Shown here: in pieces, positions 54,471 to 63,525 of the stretch
Layout: every line of letters begins with the position of its first letter
Position numbering within the stretch: position 1 is the stretch's first letter
From: Romboutsia maritimum
GTDB taxonomy: Bacteria; Bacillota; Clostridia; Peptostreptococcales; Peptostreptococcaceae
Direction: 5' to 3'
Assembly: GCF_002251085.2 (NCBI RefSeq)
Contig: NZ_NOJZ02000002.1
Location: forward strand, 62,001-126,000
DNA length: 64,000 bases
Made by a program: the position numbers and the translations under genes
Notes under the pieces: model-generated
What the model saw: only the letters and a program-made list of their open reading frames with translations
Database searches by the model: none
What the model was told of the DNA's origin: nothing

Positions 54471-55784
54471 ATGAAAAACAATTTTCAATTAAGTAATTTT
54501 AAAACTGAATGGATTAAATATAGTGAATATGAACTTAAAAATGATAATGATGGAAATACATATATTATTCCGGCAAAAAATTCTACTTATACAATTTACA
54601 ATCCATTTGAGGTATCTGATAAGTTATTATTTGATTTAATAGAGTTGGGTGATGAAGCGTTAAAAGAATATATAAATAAAGAACTTATATTAGAAAAAAT
54701 AATTTTATTTGCTAAAAATTATGGACTTTTAGGTCTAGTTAGTTCAAATGTTTATAATAGGAATATTGTTGGAGAAGAAACTGTGCTTTTTACAGAAAAT
54801 AGTATATTAACAAAAGAAAAGTTAATGGATGCTAAAGATTATATAAATTTATTTTTACCATTTACACAAGAAGAAGATATATACACAAGAAATTTTGATG
54901 AACATTTAACTATATTTAAAGCAGAAGATTCACCAAAATTTTATGGAAAAAGACCATTAATTTTAGATGTTGTATTTTCAAAATTTTATAGTGAGCAAAT
55001 TAATTGGATATTGGAATTTTCAAAAATGATATCTAATCATGTTAATCAATTATTAATATATAGGGATGTTAATTTGACAGAGCCTGTAACTATTATGGCT
55101 GGTAAATTTAAAGCTCAAAAGATAAGCTTTACTATATCAATGTTTGAAAAAACTGAAATAAATTGGGAATTTGATTCATTACAAAGCATTATAGAAACAA
55201 TATATGCATTTGTAGTTACAAATGAAAAATTTATAGTTAATCGTTGTGAGTATTGTAATAAAGTGTTTATTGCTAAAAGTGAACGAGAAAAATACTGTTC
55301 TCCATCTTGTAGAAATTGTACTAATGTTATAAAGAGTAGAAATAAGAAAAAGCTAATTAAAGATAATAAGTCAGTAGAGGATGTAAGTTTTTCACAAGAA
55401 AAGTGTAACAAAAGTAGAGGAGAAGATATTATGAAACTTAATAAAAAAGGTAAAAGAAAAGAAGCGATGTATGAATATAAAGAACGTACAACAACAGGTG
55501 GCGTATATAAAATAACTAACACCGTTAATAATAAAAATTTAATAAGAAGTGAGATAGACCTTAGGGGTATGAAGAATCGTTTTAATTTTTCTATGTCTAC
55601 AAATTCATGTATTAATCCTAAAATGCAAAAGGATTGGAATGAATTTGGTTCAAAAGTATATGTATTTGAAGTACTAGAGGAAATTGAAATGAAAGATGAT
55701 ATAACAATATTAGAATTTAAAAAACAATTAAAAGACCTTGAAGATAAATACATTTCACAATTTGATGATAAAGATCTATATTAG
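54471..55784 (+). CDS. Zinc-finger protein fused to a degenerate GIY-YIG-like domain
   Basis: 437 residues. Residues 1-~250 are an unrecognised domain. Residues ~255-290 hold a treble-clef-like zinc finger (RCEYCNKVFIAKSEREKYCS, then CRNC), as in CGNR/DUF6076-type proteins. A charged linker leads to ~335-437, which resembles the GIY-YIG family (GGVYKITNTVNNKNL ... NPKMQKDWNEFGSKVYVFEVL). The GIY half is seen as GVYKI, but the YIG half reads LIRS, so nuclease activity is doubtful. It stands alone behind a striking double operator. Possibly a nucleic-acid-binding regulator; function unknown. Confidence 0.6.
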   Translation: MKNNFQLSNFKTEWIKYSEYELKNDNDGNTYIIPAKNSTYTIYNPFEVSDKLLFDLIELGDEALKEYINKELILEKIILFAKNYGLLGLVSSNVYNRNIVGEETVLFTENSILTKEKLMDAKDYINLFLPFTQEEDIYTRNFDEHLTIFKAEDSPKFYGKRPLILDVVFSKFYSEQINWILEFSKMISNHVNQLLIYRDVNLTEPVTIMAGKFKAQKISFTISMFEKTEINWEFDSLQSIIETIYAFVVTNEKFIVNRCEYCNKVFIAKSEREKYCSPSCRNCTNVIKSRNKKKLIKDNKSVEDVSFSQEKCNKSRGEDIMKLNKKGKRKEAMYEYKERTTTGGVYKITNTVNNKNLIRSEIDLRGMKNRFNFSMSTNSCINPKMQKDWNEFGSKVYVFEVLEEIEMKDDITILEFKKQLKDLEDKYISQFDDKDLY

Positions 55785-55850
55785 AATTAGGTGATATGTT
55801 TAGATAGTATTGAAAGAGTAATTGATAGTTTAACAGGATTTGCAATAAGG

Positions 55851-55890
55851 AAATAGAGTTATCTTAAAAAATAGGATATCTCTATTTTTA
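55851..55890 (+). terminator. Terminator after the zinc-finger fusion gene
   Basis: AAATAGAGTTATC pairs with GATATCTCTATTT, followed by T-rich sequence. The ~65 bases before it include a 22-codon open frame from GTG 55791, which I do not call a gene. Confidence 0.65.
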
Positions 55891-55982
55891 TTTTAAGTAT
55901 ATATTAGAGTAATTCATAAGATGAAAAATTAGTATATATGTGATAAACTATAATAGTATTTAATTTGTAGTGGAGGGATAGT

Positions 55983-56840
55983 ATGAATAATGATGTAAAG
56001 GGGAAAGACAAAAAAGTAGATGATACTTTTAGTATAACAATGGAACTTGAGAGACCTTTACTTTATGACAAGGTTGATGAGAGTATAAAAAATTCAAAAG
56101 ATATAAATAAAAATAACCATAAATATAGATTAAAAGCTCTAATAGGAGTTTTAGGGGTATTAATAATAGGATTTTTAATTTGGGCAAATATGTCATATGA
56201 ACCTCAGTCTTTGGCTAAAGAATCGCTTATAAGTAATGATTTAGTTGAAGTTAATACAGATGAATTTATAACATTTACACCTAAAAATAAAAAAGTAACT
56301 AAGGGGTTTATATTTTATCCAGGAGCTAAGGTTGAACCAGAGAGTTACGCACCTTTATGTAAGAAAATAGCAGAAAGTGGATATGAAGTAGCAATTGTGC
56401 CTATGCCTTTAAATTTAGCAGTGCTTGGGATAAATAAAGGTGAAAAAATTATAGAAAAGTATCCAAATGTAGAAAGTTGGGCAGTTGGGGGACACTCTTT
56501 AGGTGGTGTTATGGCTTCAAATTTTGCAGTTAAAAATAATATGGTAGATGGAGTGGTATTTTTAGCATCATATCCTATGGGTGATGACTTAAAAAAAATA
56601 GGTAAAGATGCACTTTCTATTTGGGGAAGTAAAGATGGAGTAATGAATTTCAAGAACTTAGTAGAGTCAAAAGAAAAATTACCGCTAGATACAACATATG
56701 TAGAAATAGAAGGTGGAAACCATTCTCAATTTGGAGATTATGGAAAGCAAAATTCAGATAACGATGCTATCATAAGTGAACAAAAACAGTTAAAAATAAC
56801 AACTGATAACATAATTAAATTTATAAATAATATGAATTAG
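55983..56840 (+). CDS. Membrane-anchored alpha/beta hydrolase
   Basis: 285 residues. A cytoplasmic N-terminus of ~45 residues and one membrane helix (about 50-68) anchor an extracytoplasmic alpha/beta hydrolase. The nucleophile elbow is GHSLGG (Ser172), the acid is probably the Asp of GSKDGV, and the His is in EGGNHSQFGDYG. FIFYPGAKVEPESYAPLC gives the oxyanion region. This is an esterase/lipase-like fold close to the 'alpha/beta hydrolase 5' type; substrate unknown. GGAGGG precedes the ATG. Confidence 0.82.
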   Translation: MNNDVKGKDKKVDDTFSITMELERPLLYDKVDESIKNSKDINKNNHKYRLKALIGVLGVLIIGFLIWANMSYEPQSLAKESLISNDLVEVNTDEFITFTPKNKKVTKGFIFYPGAKVEPESYAPLCKKIAESGYEVAIVPMPLNLAVLGINKGEKIIEKYPNVESWAVGGHSLGGVMASNFAVKNNMVDGVVFLASYPMGDDLKKIGKDALSIWGSKDGVMNFKNLVESKEKLPLDTTYVEIEGGNHSQFGDYGKQNSDNDAIISEQKQLKITTDNIIKFINNMN

Positions 56841-56854
56841 ATAAAAAAATAAAA

Positions 56855-56905
56855 AACTACTCTAAATATATTTTGTGAAGATAATGTATTTAGAGTAGTT
56901 TTTTT
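56855..56905 (+). terminator. Terminator of the hydrolase gene
   Basis: AACTACTCTAAATA pairs perfectly with TATTTAGAGTAGTT, then TTTTT. Confidence 0.9.
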
Positions 56906-57307
56906 GATAAAACATATACAAAATATTATTTATAAAACTATATATATTAAAGATATATTATATATAAAAAAATTAATAAAAATGTAAGAAAGTGAGTTTA
57001 TATAATATTTACAGATATATATATTTAAAATATATAATTTATATTTTTATAGATATGAATTACATAGGTTGTATAAATTCCAATTTCATTCCAATTTTAA
57101 ATAATATTTTAACAAAAATAGGCATACCTTTAATTAATCAGAATATTTATATTTTTTACGTTAAATTGCCTACTAAATTAAAGTTTGCTACTATGTAATT
57201 ATAGGATTCTTTATTTCAAATAAAGATACATTAATATGAATCTTATAGGGAAAGGGAAAATTGTAAAAACTTAATAGTCCAAGATAGTAACATAGGGGGG
57301 AAAGGCT
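56906..57307. other. Intergenic region with a leader hairpin
   Basis: About 400 bases. An open frame at 56992-57198 (68 codons, GTG start, Ile/Tyr/Asn-rich) has no ribosome site and looks like AT-rich noise. Bases 57202-57246 form a nested hairpin (ATAGGATTC/GAATCTTAT outside, CTTTATT/AATAAAG inside) in the probable leader of the next gene. AGGGGGGAAAGG (57294-57305) is its ribosome site. Confidence 0.45.
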
Positions 57308-58468
57308 ATGAAAAAAATTTATTGTGATAATGCAGCAACATCTTATCCAAAAGCACCTTTAGTAGGTGAGGCGATGTTATCTTATATAAACAGTATAGGT
57401 TGTAATGTAAACAGAGGAAGTTATTCTACTGAATATCAACCAGAAAATATTGTTTATGAAACAAGAGAATTATTATGTAAACTATTTAATTTCGATAAGC
57501 CAGAAAATACTGTATTTACACAAAATGTTACCACAAGTCTAAATACAGTTTTAAAAGGATTATTAAAACCAGGGGATAATGTAATAGTATCTTCAATGGA
57601 ACATAATGCTGTAATGAGACCTTTAGCAAGATTACAAGATAACCATGTTACAGTAACTACAGTAAACTGCAACTTATTAGGAGAAATAGAATTAAATGAC
57701 ATAGAAAAAGCTATGACTGATAATACAAAAGCGGTAGTAGTAACACATGTATCAAATGTTTGTGGAACAATATTACCAGTAAGAGAAATAGGAGCATTGT
57801 GCAAAAAACATAATAAAATATTTATAGTAGATGCGGCTCAATCTGCTGGAATACTAGACATAGATATGGAAAAGGATAATATTGATATATTATGTTTTAC
57901 GGGACATAAAGGACTTTTAGGTCCACAAGGAATAGGTGGATTTTTAATAAAAGATTCTATAGTTTCACAAATAAAACCTTTTATAGAAGGAGAAACTGGA
58001 AGTGATTCAGAGTTAGAAGTACAGTCTAATTATATGCCAGATAAATTTGAAAGTGGAACATTAAATATTCCTGGAATATTTGGTCTTAATGAGTCATTAA
58101 AGTATGTAACTAATTTAGGTATTAAAAATATATATGAAGAAGAAATGAGTCTTACAAAAAAATTCTTAGAAGAAGTAAAAAATATAGATGAAAGTTTAAT
58201 AGTAGGTAAAAAAGATTTAATTAATAGATCCCCAATTGTATCTTTAAACTTTAAAAATATTGATAATGGATTAATTTGCTATAATTTAGAAAGAGAATAT
58301 GGAATTTTAACAAGAAGTGGATTACAATCAGCACCTATTGCACATAAGACTCTAGATACATTTTCTAATGGAACATTAAGATTTAGTTTTGGATTTTTCA
58401 ATACTATAGATGAAATTGATCATATAATAAATTCTTTATATATGATATATATAAAACAAGGATTATAG
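57308..58468 (+). CDS. Cysteine-desulfurase-like aminotransferase without the catalytic Cys
   Basis: 386 residues, class V aminotransferase fold related to SufS/Csd (TIGR01977-like): YCDNAATSYPKAP at the start, SSMEHNAVMRPL, VDAAQSAGILDID, and the PLP lysine Lys201 in FTGHKGLLGPQG. In cysteine desulfurases of this family the active-site loop reads RSGLHCAP or similar. Here it is RSGLQSAP, with Ser341 at the Cys position and Gln for His. The fold and cofactor site are intact, so it may be a PLP enzyme with another reaction. No Fe-S cluster genes are adjacent. Confidence 0.85.
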   Translation: MKKIYCDNAATSYPKAPLVGEAMLSYINSIGCNVNRGSYSTEYQPENIVYETRELLCKLFNFDKPENTVFTQNVTTSLNTVLKGLLKPGDNVIVSSMEHNAVMRPLARLQDNHVTVTTVNCNLLGEIELNDIEKAMTDNTKAVVVTHVSNVCGTILPVREIGALCKKHNKIFIVDAAQSAGILDIDMEKDNIDILCFTGHKGLLGPQGIGGFLIKDSIVSQIKPFIEGETGSDSELEVQSNYMPDKFESGTLNIPGIFGLNESLKYVTNLGIKNIYEEEMSLTKKFLEEVKNIDESLIVGKKDLINRSPIVSLNFKNIDNGLICYNLEREYGILTRSGLQSAPIAHKTLDTFSNGTLRFSFGFFNTIDEIDHIINSLYMIYIKQGL

Positions 58469-58495
58469 GATAAATTTGTGATAGACATATGGCTT

Positions 58496-58526
58496 GGGAT
58501 GAAAACTTATATTTCATCCCTTTGTT
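58496..58526. terminator. Terminator between convergent genes
   Basis: GGGATGAAA and TTTCATCCC form a perfect stem with a 7-base loop, followed by TTTGTT on plus. Confidence 0.7.
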
Positions 58527-58555
58527 AGGTTATTTTATAAAATCCTTCTAGTTAA

Positions 58556-60127
58556 TTAAAATTGTTTATATATATTTATATTGCTACATTCAACATTTTT
58601 AACTTCATTTTTAAACCCATCCATAAACCACATAATATCTTTCTTTTTAAGACAACCAAATAAAAATAAAAATATAAAATATAAAGTTAATACTAATATA
58701 ATTTGAATTGAGATTAAAGGATTAATTTCTATAATATTAAATAAAAATTTTGACAAGTAGGCAGATATACTTACACATATAAATGGTTTTATTACCCAAT
58801 CTAATATGTGAAAATCTAGGTTAGTTACTTTTAAAAGACGATTTAAGCTTAAGGAAGCATTAAGTATAGTACTTATAAAAATAACCATTATAAACCCTGA
58901 AATTCCCTTTCTAGGAATGAAATAATATATTATAAAAATTCGAACAACCATGTCTATTAAATTATATTTTAATGTACTCATTTGATGATTAAGTGCATTT
59001 AAACTTCCATCTACAATTCTATCTAAATACATAAGAGGAATAAGAGGAGCTAAAATTTTCATCATAACTCCAACTTCTTGACTATTATAAATAGCCATTC
59101 CAAGTTCTTTAGAAAAAATTATAAACAATCCAGTAGCAAACATTGCGATTAATAAAGTGAATTTTAAAACTTTAGAAATTATGTAATTTACTCTTTTTCT
59201 TTGATTTAGAGCATTTGCCTCTGAAATTTCAGGAATAATGAGAGTAGAAAAAGATGCTAAAAAGATAGATGGAAAAACTAATATAGGTAAAACCATTCCT
59301 TTTATCATTCCAAATGCAGCTAATGAGGCGGCGTTAGAAGAACCAAATTTTCTAAGTGCATCAGGAATAAGTATATCCTCTAATGTTCTAAGAGAGGTTT
59401 GTATGTAAGCACTACAAGCTATTGGAAATGCAATGCAAGCAATTTCAATTAGTGAGCATTTGTTATCTTTTTTAGATAAGGTATAATGAGTAGGATTTTT
59501 TTCAAATATGTATAATATGTAAGAATATAGCGTTGATATTATAATGCCAACAGCCATGCCAACAGCAACTAACGAACAAGTAAAATCAAGACCCATAGGT
59601 AAAAAGGAACTCATTAAAAGTATAATAATAGTCATCATAGTAACACTTTCAATAATATCTGCACTTACGCTTTTAATTACTTTTCGACAGCCATAAAAAT
59701 ATCCATTTAAGCAAGAACAAATGCCGACAAATGGCAAGCTACAAGAAATTATTTTTAGCGGGATTATAGCTCTAGTATCATGTATTAACATAATGCTTAT
59801 AAATTCAGAAAAATAATATAACAAAGTTGATGATAAAATGCTAAAAAATAATGAGTATACGATACCTTTCTTAACAATGTTTTTTATTTTGTAGAAGTTA
59901 CCTTTACCTAGCTCTTCGGCAACAAGTCTAGTTGTCGTGATTCGTATGCCAGAAATAGCTAAGGTAGAAGTTACTACATTTATACTCATTATTAATTGAA
60001 ATAATCCCATTCCTTCAGCACCAATTTTATTAGATAGATATACTCTAAATGCCATATGTATAAATCCAAGCATCATTGTAGTAAAAGTTAATATTAAAGC
60101 ATTTAAAATTAATTTTTTTCTTTTCAT
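58556..60127 (-). CDS. spoVB: SpoVB-like polysaccharide/lipid flippase
   Basis: 523 residues with about 14 membrane helices, MOP/MATE fold. The N-terminus (GFIHMAFRVYLSNKIGAEGM, GLFQLIMSI) and the following SGIRITTTRLVAEELGKGN are typical of stage V sporulation protein B. Relatives flip lipid II-type precursors. In sporulating cells it is needed for cortex synthesis. That fits the germination genes in this window but they are not linked in an operon. AGGAGAT precedes ATG 60127. Confidence 0.85.
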   Translation of the reverse strand: MKRKKLILNALILTFTTMMLGFIHMAFRVYLSNKIGAEGMGLFQLIMSINVVTSTLAISGIRITTTRLVAEELGKGNFYKIKNIVKKGIVYSLFFSILSSTLLYYFSEFISIMLIHDTRAIIPLKIISCSLPFVGICSCLNGYFYGCRKVIKSVSADIIESVTMMTIIILLMSSFLPMGLDFTCSLVAVGMAVGIIISTLYSYILYIFEKNPTHYTLSKKDNKCSLIEIACIAFPIACSAYIQTSLRTLEDILIPDALRKFGSSNAASLAAFGMIKGMVLPILVFPSIFLASFSTLIIPEISEANALNQRKRVNYIISKVLKFTLLIAMFATGLFIIFSKELGMAIYNSQEVGVMMKILAPLIPLMYLDRIVDGSLNALNHQMSTLKYNLIDMVVRIFIIYYFIPRKGISGFIMVIFISTILNASLSLNRLLKVTNLDFHILDWVIKPFICVSISAYLSKFLFNIIEINPLISIQIILVLTLYFIFLFLFGCLKKKDIMWFMDGFKNEVKNVECSNINIYKQF

Positions 60128-60305
60128 AGTATTTTATCTCCTATAAATTCATTAAAAATAAACTAGCTTAAAATTTAGATATGCTCATATATATGCGAAG
60201 ATAATGGATAAATATTATATAAAAATAGGAAATAAAAAATAATAGAATATAAAATTGCTTTAATACAAAAGATATGAGTAACATTATACATAAGGAGGAT
60301 TGAAA

Positions 60306-60491
60306 ATGGAAATAAAAAACCAAAGTAAAAAAAGTGTGTATTCATCTCAAGGTGATTATTTTAAAGGACTAAATACTTCAAGTCCAGAATTTAAAGCAAA
60401 AATGAAAGATGGAGGTTTCCAAAGAAATCCAGAAGAGTATAACTATAAAGGTAGCAAAGAAGCTGCTAAAGCTAAAAATATATTTAAATAA
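60306..60491 (+). CDS. Small basic soluble protein, unknown
   Basis: 61 residues from ATG 60306, with AAGGAGG (60293-60299) 6 bases upstream. It is hydrophilic, rich in Lys, Asn and Ser (GDYFKGLNTSSPEFKAKMKD), with no membrane helix, signal or cysteine. It has its own strong ribosome site and a terminator, so it is probably expressed on its own. Family not recognised. Confidence 0.6.
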   Translation: MEIKNQSKKSVYSSQGDYFKGLNTSSPEFKAKMKDGGFQRNPEEYNYKGSKEAAKAKNIFK

Positions 60492-60501
60492 ATTTATATG
60501 A

Positions 60502-60550
60502 GTAACTGTCTTAAAATATTAGATTTTATTATAAGGCAGTTACCTCATTT
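60502..60550. terminator. Terminator between convergent small genes
   Basis: GTAACTGTCTTA pairs with ATAAGGCAGTTAC (with G-T pairing), followed by CTCATTTTTAG on plus. Confidence 0.7.
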
Positions 60551-60859
60551 TTAGTATATGTGTTTTAGTAGTATATTATTATCAAAGCTTCCATGAGTAG
60601 CTTTTTTCTCACTTCTTTTTCTTAGGATATCTTGTTCAGAATAACCATATCTTTTGCCTATCGAGAATAAAACCTCCATAACATCTGCAAAGCCTTCTAA
60701 TTCTTCACAGTAAAAAAGTTCATATAATTCCTCGTTGAATTTAACATAAAGATATTCTACCATTTGCTGATCATCTAAATTTTCTATTATGCACTTTTTA
60801 CCTGAAGATTCTATTATCTCAGGCGTTTTATCTCTGACTAACTTAACTGAATTATTCAT
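60551..60859 (-). CDS. MazG-like nucleotide pyrophosphohydrolase
   Basis: 102 residues. The start KLVRDKTPEIIESSGKK and the acidic helices EYLYVKFNEELYELFYCEEL and FADVMEVLFSIGKRYG are the metal-binding core of the all-alpha NTP pyrophosphohydrolase (MazG/phosphoribosyl-ATP pyrophosphohydrolase-like) family. Such proteins remove damaged or non-standard nucleotides. It is short but near the usual length for stand-alone members. Ribosome site AAGGTGGGG is good. Confidence 0.78.
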   Translation of the reverse strand: MNNSVKLVRDKTPEIIESSGKKCIIENLDDQQMVEYLYVKFNEELYELFYCEELEGFADVMEVLFSIGKRYGYSEQDILRKRSEKKATHGSFDNNILLKHIY

Positions 60860-61009
60860 AATATATCCCCACCTTATAAAAGTATATATATCTAAAAAAC
60901 TTATAATTATAAGTTTTAATAATTATAGTAGTATATTATCATTAAAAAGTATACAAAAATATAAATAAGAAAAAATAAATATATGTAAATAAATTTAAGG
61001 AGCATAAAA

Positions 61010-61969
61010 ATGAAAATAAGATTAGGATATGTGGCAATAGCATTGAACCTAGAAAAAGTAACATCTTCAAGTACTTTAACTTATGCAAGGTATACAAAGT
61101 TAAACACAAAAGACGAAAAAATAAAAAAGTTAAAAGATGTTACGTACTCAAATATAGAAGCATTAGAACATATTTTAAATTATAATATAAAAAATAATAT
61201 ACATTTTTATAGACTAACATCAAACTTAGTACCTTTAGCTACACACCCAGATGTTATGTGGGATTATATAAAATATTTTAAATGTGACTTTGAGTATATA
61301 GGAAAAATAATAAAAAATAGCAATATGAGAGTAGATTTACATCCAGACCAATTTAATGTAATAAACAGTATAAGAGAAGAAGTTGTTAAAAATACACTTA
61401 GGAATTTAAATACACAAGTAGACATACTTGAAGCTATGAATTTAGAAAATGGAAAAATGGTGATACATATTGGAAGTGGACAAGGAGGAAAAGAAAAAAG
61501 TATACAGAAATTTATAGATAATCTAAATAAATTTCCAAATAGAATAAAAGAAAGATTAATACTAGAAAATGATGATAAAACATTTACAGCGAAAGAGGTA
61601 CTAGAAATATGTAAGAAAACAAATATACCAATGGTTTTAGATGTACATCATCATATATGTAAAAATGAAGGTGAAAACATAAATGATTTATTAAGTGATA
61701 TATTTAATACTTGGAAAGAAGAAGAACTACCTCCTAAAATCCACTTTTCAAGTCCAAAAGAATTTGAAAAAGATAGAAAACATTCAGATTATATAGAGCC
61801 AGAAAGCTTTATAAAATTTATAGAGCTAGCCAAAGAAAAATCAAGCAAAAATTTTGATGTAATGATAGAAGCAAAGAAAAAGGACCAAGCATTATTTAAA
61901 TTAATGCAAGATTTAAAAAAACTAAGACCAAACTATAGATACTTAGACGAAAGTACTATAGAAATTTAA
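61010..61969 (+). CDS. uvsE: UV damage endonuclease UvsE (UVDE)
   Basis: 319 residues, TIM-barrel fold. It starts KIRLGYVAIALNLEK and has the family motifs FYRLTSNLVPLATHP, MRVDLHPDQFNV, VIHIGSGQGGKEKS, ERLILENDDKTF and MVLDVHHHICKNEG. His and Glu in these bind the metal cluster. UVDE nicks DNA 5' of UV photoproducts and opens an alternative excision repair route. It is widespread in spore formers. The gene appears monocistronic. Confidence 0.93.
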   Translation: MKIRLGYVAIALNLEKVTSSSTLTYARYTKLNTKDEKIKKLKDVTYSNIEALEHILNYNIKNNIHFYRLTSNLVPLATHPDVMWDYIKYFKCDFEYIGKIIKNSNMRVDLHPDQFNVINSIREEVVKNTLRNLNTQVDILEAMNLENGKMVIHIGSGQGGKEKSIQKFIDNLNKFPNRIKERLILENDDKTFTAKEVLEICKKTNIPMVLDVHHHICKNEGENINDLLSDIFNTWKEEELPPKIHFSSPKEFEKDRKHSDYIEPESFIKFIELAKEKSSKNFDVMIEAKKKDQALFKLMQDLKKLRPNYRYLDESTIEI

Positions 61970-61996
61970 TTCATATAGATATTAAAAAATTGAAAA

Positions 61997-62049
61997 ATGT
62001 ATGAAAGAAAGGTCATATAGGAAGACCTATATAACTATCTTTCATACAT
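61997..62049 (-). terminator. Terminator of the NSS symporter gene
   Basis: ATGTATGAAAG and CTTTCATACAT form the outer stem, with an inner ATATAGG/CCTATAT stem. On the minus strand the hairpin is followed by TTTTTCAATTTTTT, so it serves the symporter. On plus there is no T-run. Confidence 0.75.
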
Positions 62050-62066
62050 AATAAACTCAATATAAC

Positions 62067-63401
62067 TTAGCCGATACCTCCATAGACTGCTCCAAGAATT
62101 ATAACTACAATAGTTACTAACACAAATACATATCTCCCAAAGTAAACAAAGTTAATTTTAAATTTTCTTTTACACCCCTTGTTGATTTCATCTAATATAA
62201 ATTCACTATCAAGGATATAGAAAAATACATAAGCTACAATTAATGCTCCAATAGGAGAAACAAATATAGTTATAAAATTAGTAAAGTTATCAAAATTAGT
62301 AAGACTAGTTGCTAGAGGTATAGCTAATATAAAGCAAATAGAACTTATTAAAATAGAAGCTTTTTTTCTAGACATATTAAAAGTTGATATAAGTGCTTCA
62401 ACAGGACCTTCTAACATATTTACAGAAGAAGATACTGCAGCAAATATTATACTTAAGAAAAATAAAATACTTAAAAAATTTCCGTAAGGCATAGACTTAA
62501 ATATTGTTGGTACTGTTATAAATAAAAGTGATGGTCCTGCAGCTACGTCAAGTTTGAATGCAAATACAGCTGGGATTATCATGAAAGAAGCTAGTAAAGC
62601 TGCTAATGTATCAAAGAAAGCAGTACTAAGAGCAGACGAAGGAATATTAAATTTTTCATCTATATAACTTCCATAAACAACCATTCCACAACCATTAAGA
62701 GATACAGTAAAGAAAGCTTGACCTAGTGCCATAACCCAAGTTTCTATATTAAGCAAGTAATTCCATCTTGGTTTTAAAAGGTATTCAACACCAGCCATAG
62801 AGCCATCTAAACTTAAGGATTTAATAGTTAGTATTATAAAAAGTATAAGTAGTAATGGCATTATTACTTTATTTAAATTTTCAATTCCTTTATTAACACC
62901 AAGACATACAACGCTTAAAGTAATTAGTACTGATAATAAAAACCACACAATAGTTGCATTTGTTCCAGCAAAAGTATCAAAGTAAGTTTGAGTATGTATA
63001 GAACTAATTTCTCCTGTTATGCTTAAGAAGAAGTATTTTAAAATCCACCCCATGACAATAGAGTAAAACATAAATACACCACATAAACCTATTGTGGGAA
63101 TAGCCCCAATAATAGAGCCACCTTTTAAATTTTTATCTTTGAATACTTTTTTTATAGCACCCAAAGAACCAGATTTAAAAGCTCTACCAAATGTAAATTC
63201 GCCTATAAGCCCTGTTGAGCCTAATATAAAAACAAACAAGAAGTATGGAATTAAAAATGCAGCACCACCATACTTACCTAGTTTATAAGAAAACATCCAT
63301 ATGTTGCCTAGCCCTAATGCAGCACCAACGCAGGATATTACAAAACCAAATTTATTAGAAAATAAATCTCTGCTTTTTAAAGCTTTAGTATCATTTTTCA
63401 T
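62067..63401 (-). CDS. NSS-family sodium symporter, probable aromatic amino-acid transporter
   Basis: 444 residues with about 11-12 membrane helices. Helix 1 has the LeuT-type sodium site (GFVISCVGAALGLGNIWMFS, residues ~18-37). A later VSLNGCGMVVYGSY corresponds to the unwound helix 6 region that binds substrate. Bacterial NSS members import amino acids with sodium (LeuT, MhsT; Tyt1 of Fusobacterium carries tyrosine). The Tyr-rich leader peptide and attenuator upstream suggest tyrosine as substrate here, which is inference. Ribosome site TAGGAGG is strong. Confidence 0.88.
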   Translation of the reverse strand: MKNDTKALKSRDLFSNKFGFVISCVGAALGLGNIWMFSYKLGKYGGAAFLIPYFLFVFILGSTGLIGEFTFGRAFKSGSLGAIKKVFKDKNLKGGSIIGAIPTIGLCGVFMFYSIVMGWILKYFFLSITGEISSIHTQTYFDTFAGTNATIVWFLLSVLITLSVVCLGVNKGIENLNKVIMPLLLILFIILTIKSLSLDGSMAGVEYLLKPRWNYLLNIETWVMALGQAFFTVSLNGCGMVVYGSYIDEKFNIPSSALSTAFFDTLAALLASFMIIPAVFAFKLDVAAGPSLLFITVPTIFKSMPYGNFLSILFFLSIIFAAVSSSVNMLEGPVEALISTFNMSRKKASILISSICFILAIPLATSLTNFDNFTNFITIFVSPIGALIVAYVFFYILDSEFILDEINKGCKRKFKINFVYFGRYVFVLVTIVVIILGAVYGGIG

Positions 63402-63420
63402 GAATAAGACCTCCTAAGTA

Positions 63421-63461
63421 ATATATAAAAAAGGCCACATATTTTTACTATGTGACCTTTT
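63421..63461 (-). terminator. Attenuator terminator 2 before the NSS gene
   Basis: On minus, AAAAGGTCACATA pairs with TATGTGGCCTTTT (one G-U pair) over a 7-base loop, followed by TTATAT. It lies 20-60 bases before the symporter start. Its 5' arm can instead pair with the 3' arm of terminator 1. Confidence 0.82.
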
Positions 63462-63472
63462 AAACCTAGGAC

Positions 63473-63502
63473 GATAAAAAGCCACATAGTATCCTACGTG
63501 GC
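63473..63502 (-). terminator. Attenuator terminator 1 before the NSS gene
   Basis: On minus, GCCACGTAG and CTATGTGGC form a 9-bp stem (one G-U) with a 4-base loop, followed by TTTTTATC. Its 5' arm is also complementary to the 3' arm of the upstream hairpin (63526-63566), with one bulged A. Its 3' arm is complementary to the 5' arm of terminator 2. Confidence 0.82.
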
Positions 63503-63525
63503 CAATTTAAGCGTGTTAAATATAG

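Noticed and set aside
55115..55753. 212-codon open frame on the minus strand
   Set aside because: Antisense to the zinc-finger/GIY-YIG-like gene, which has clear domains, ribosome site and promoter. The antisense protein is a Ser/Leu/Phe-rich shadow.
55791..55859. 22-codon frame between the zinc-finger fusion and its terminator
   Set aside because: Weak ribosome site and no recognisable peptide type. It could be a real small peptide but there is no supporting evidence.
56992..57198. 68-codon open frame from GTG
   Set aside because: No ribosome site, extreme Ile/Tyr/Asn composition and no domain. It looks like chance in AT-rich intergenic DNA.
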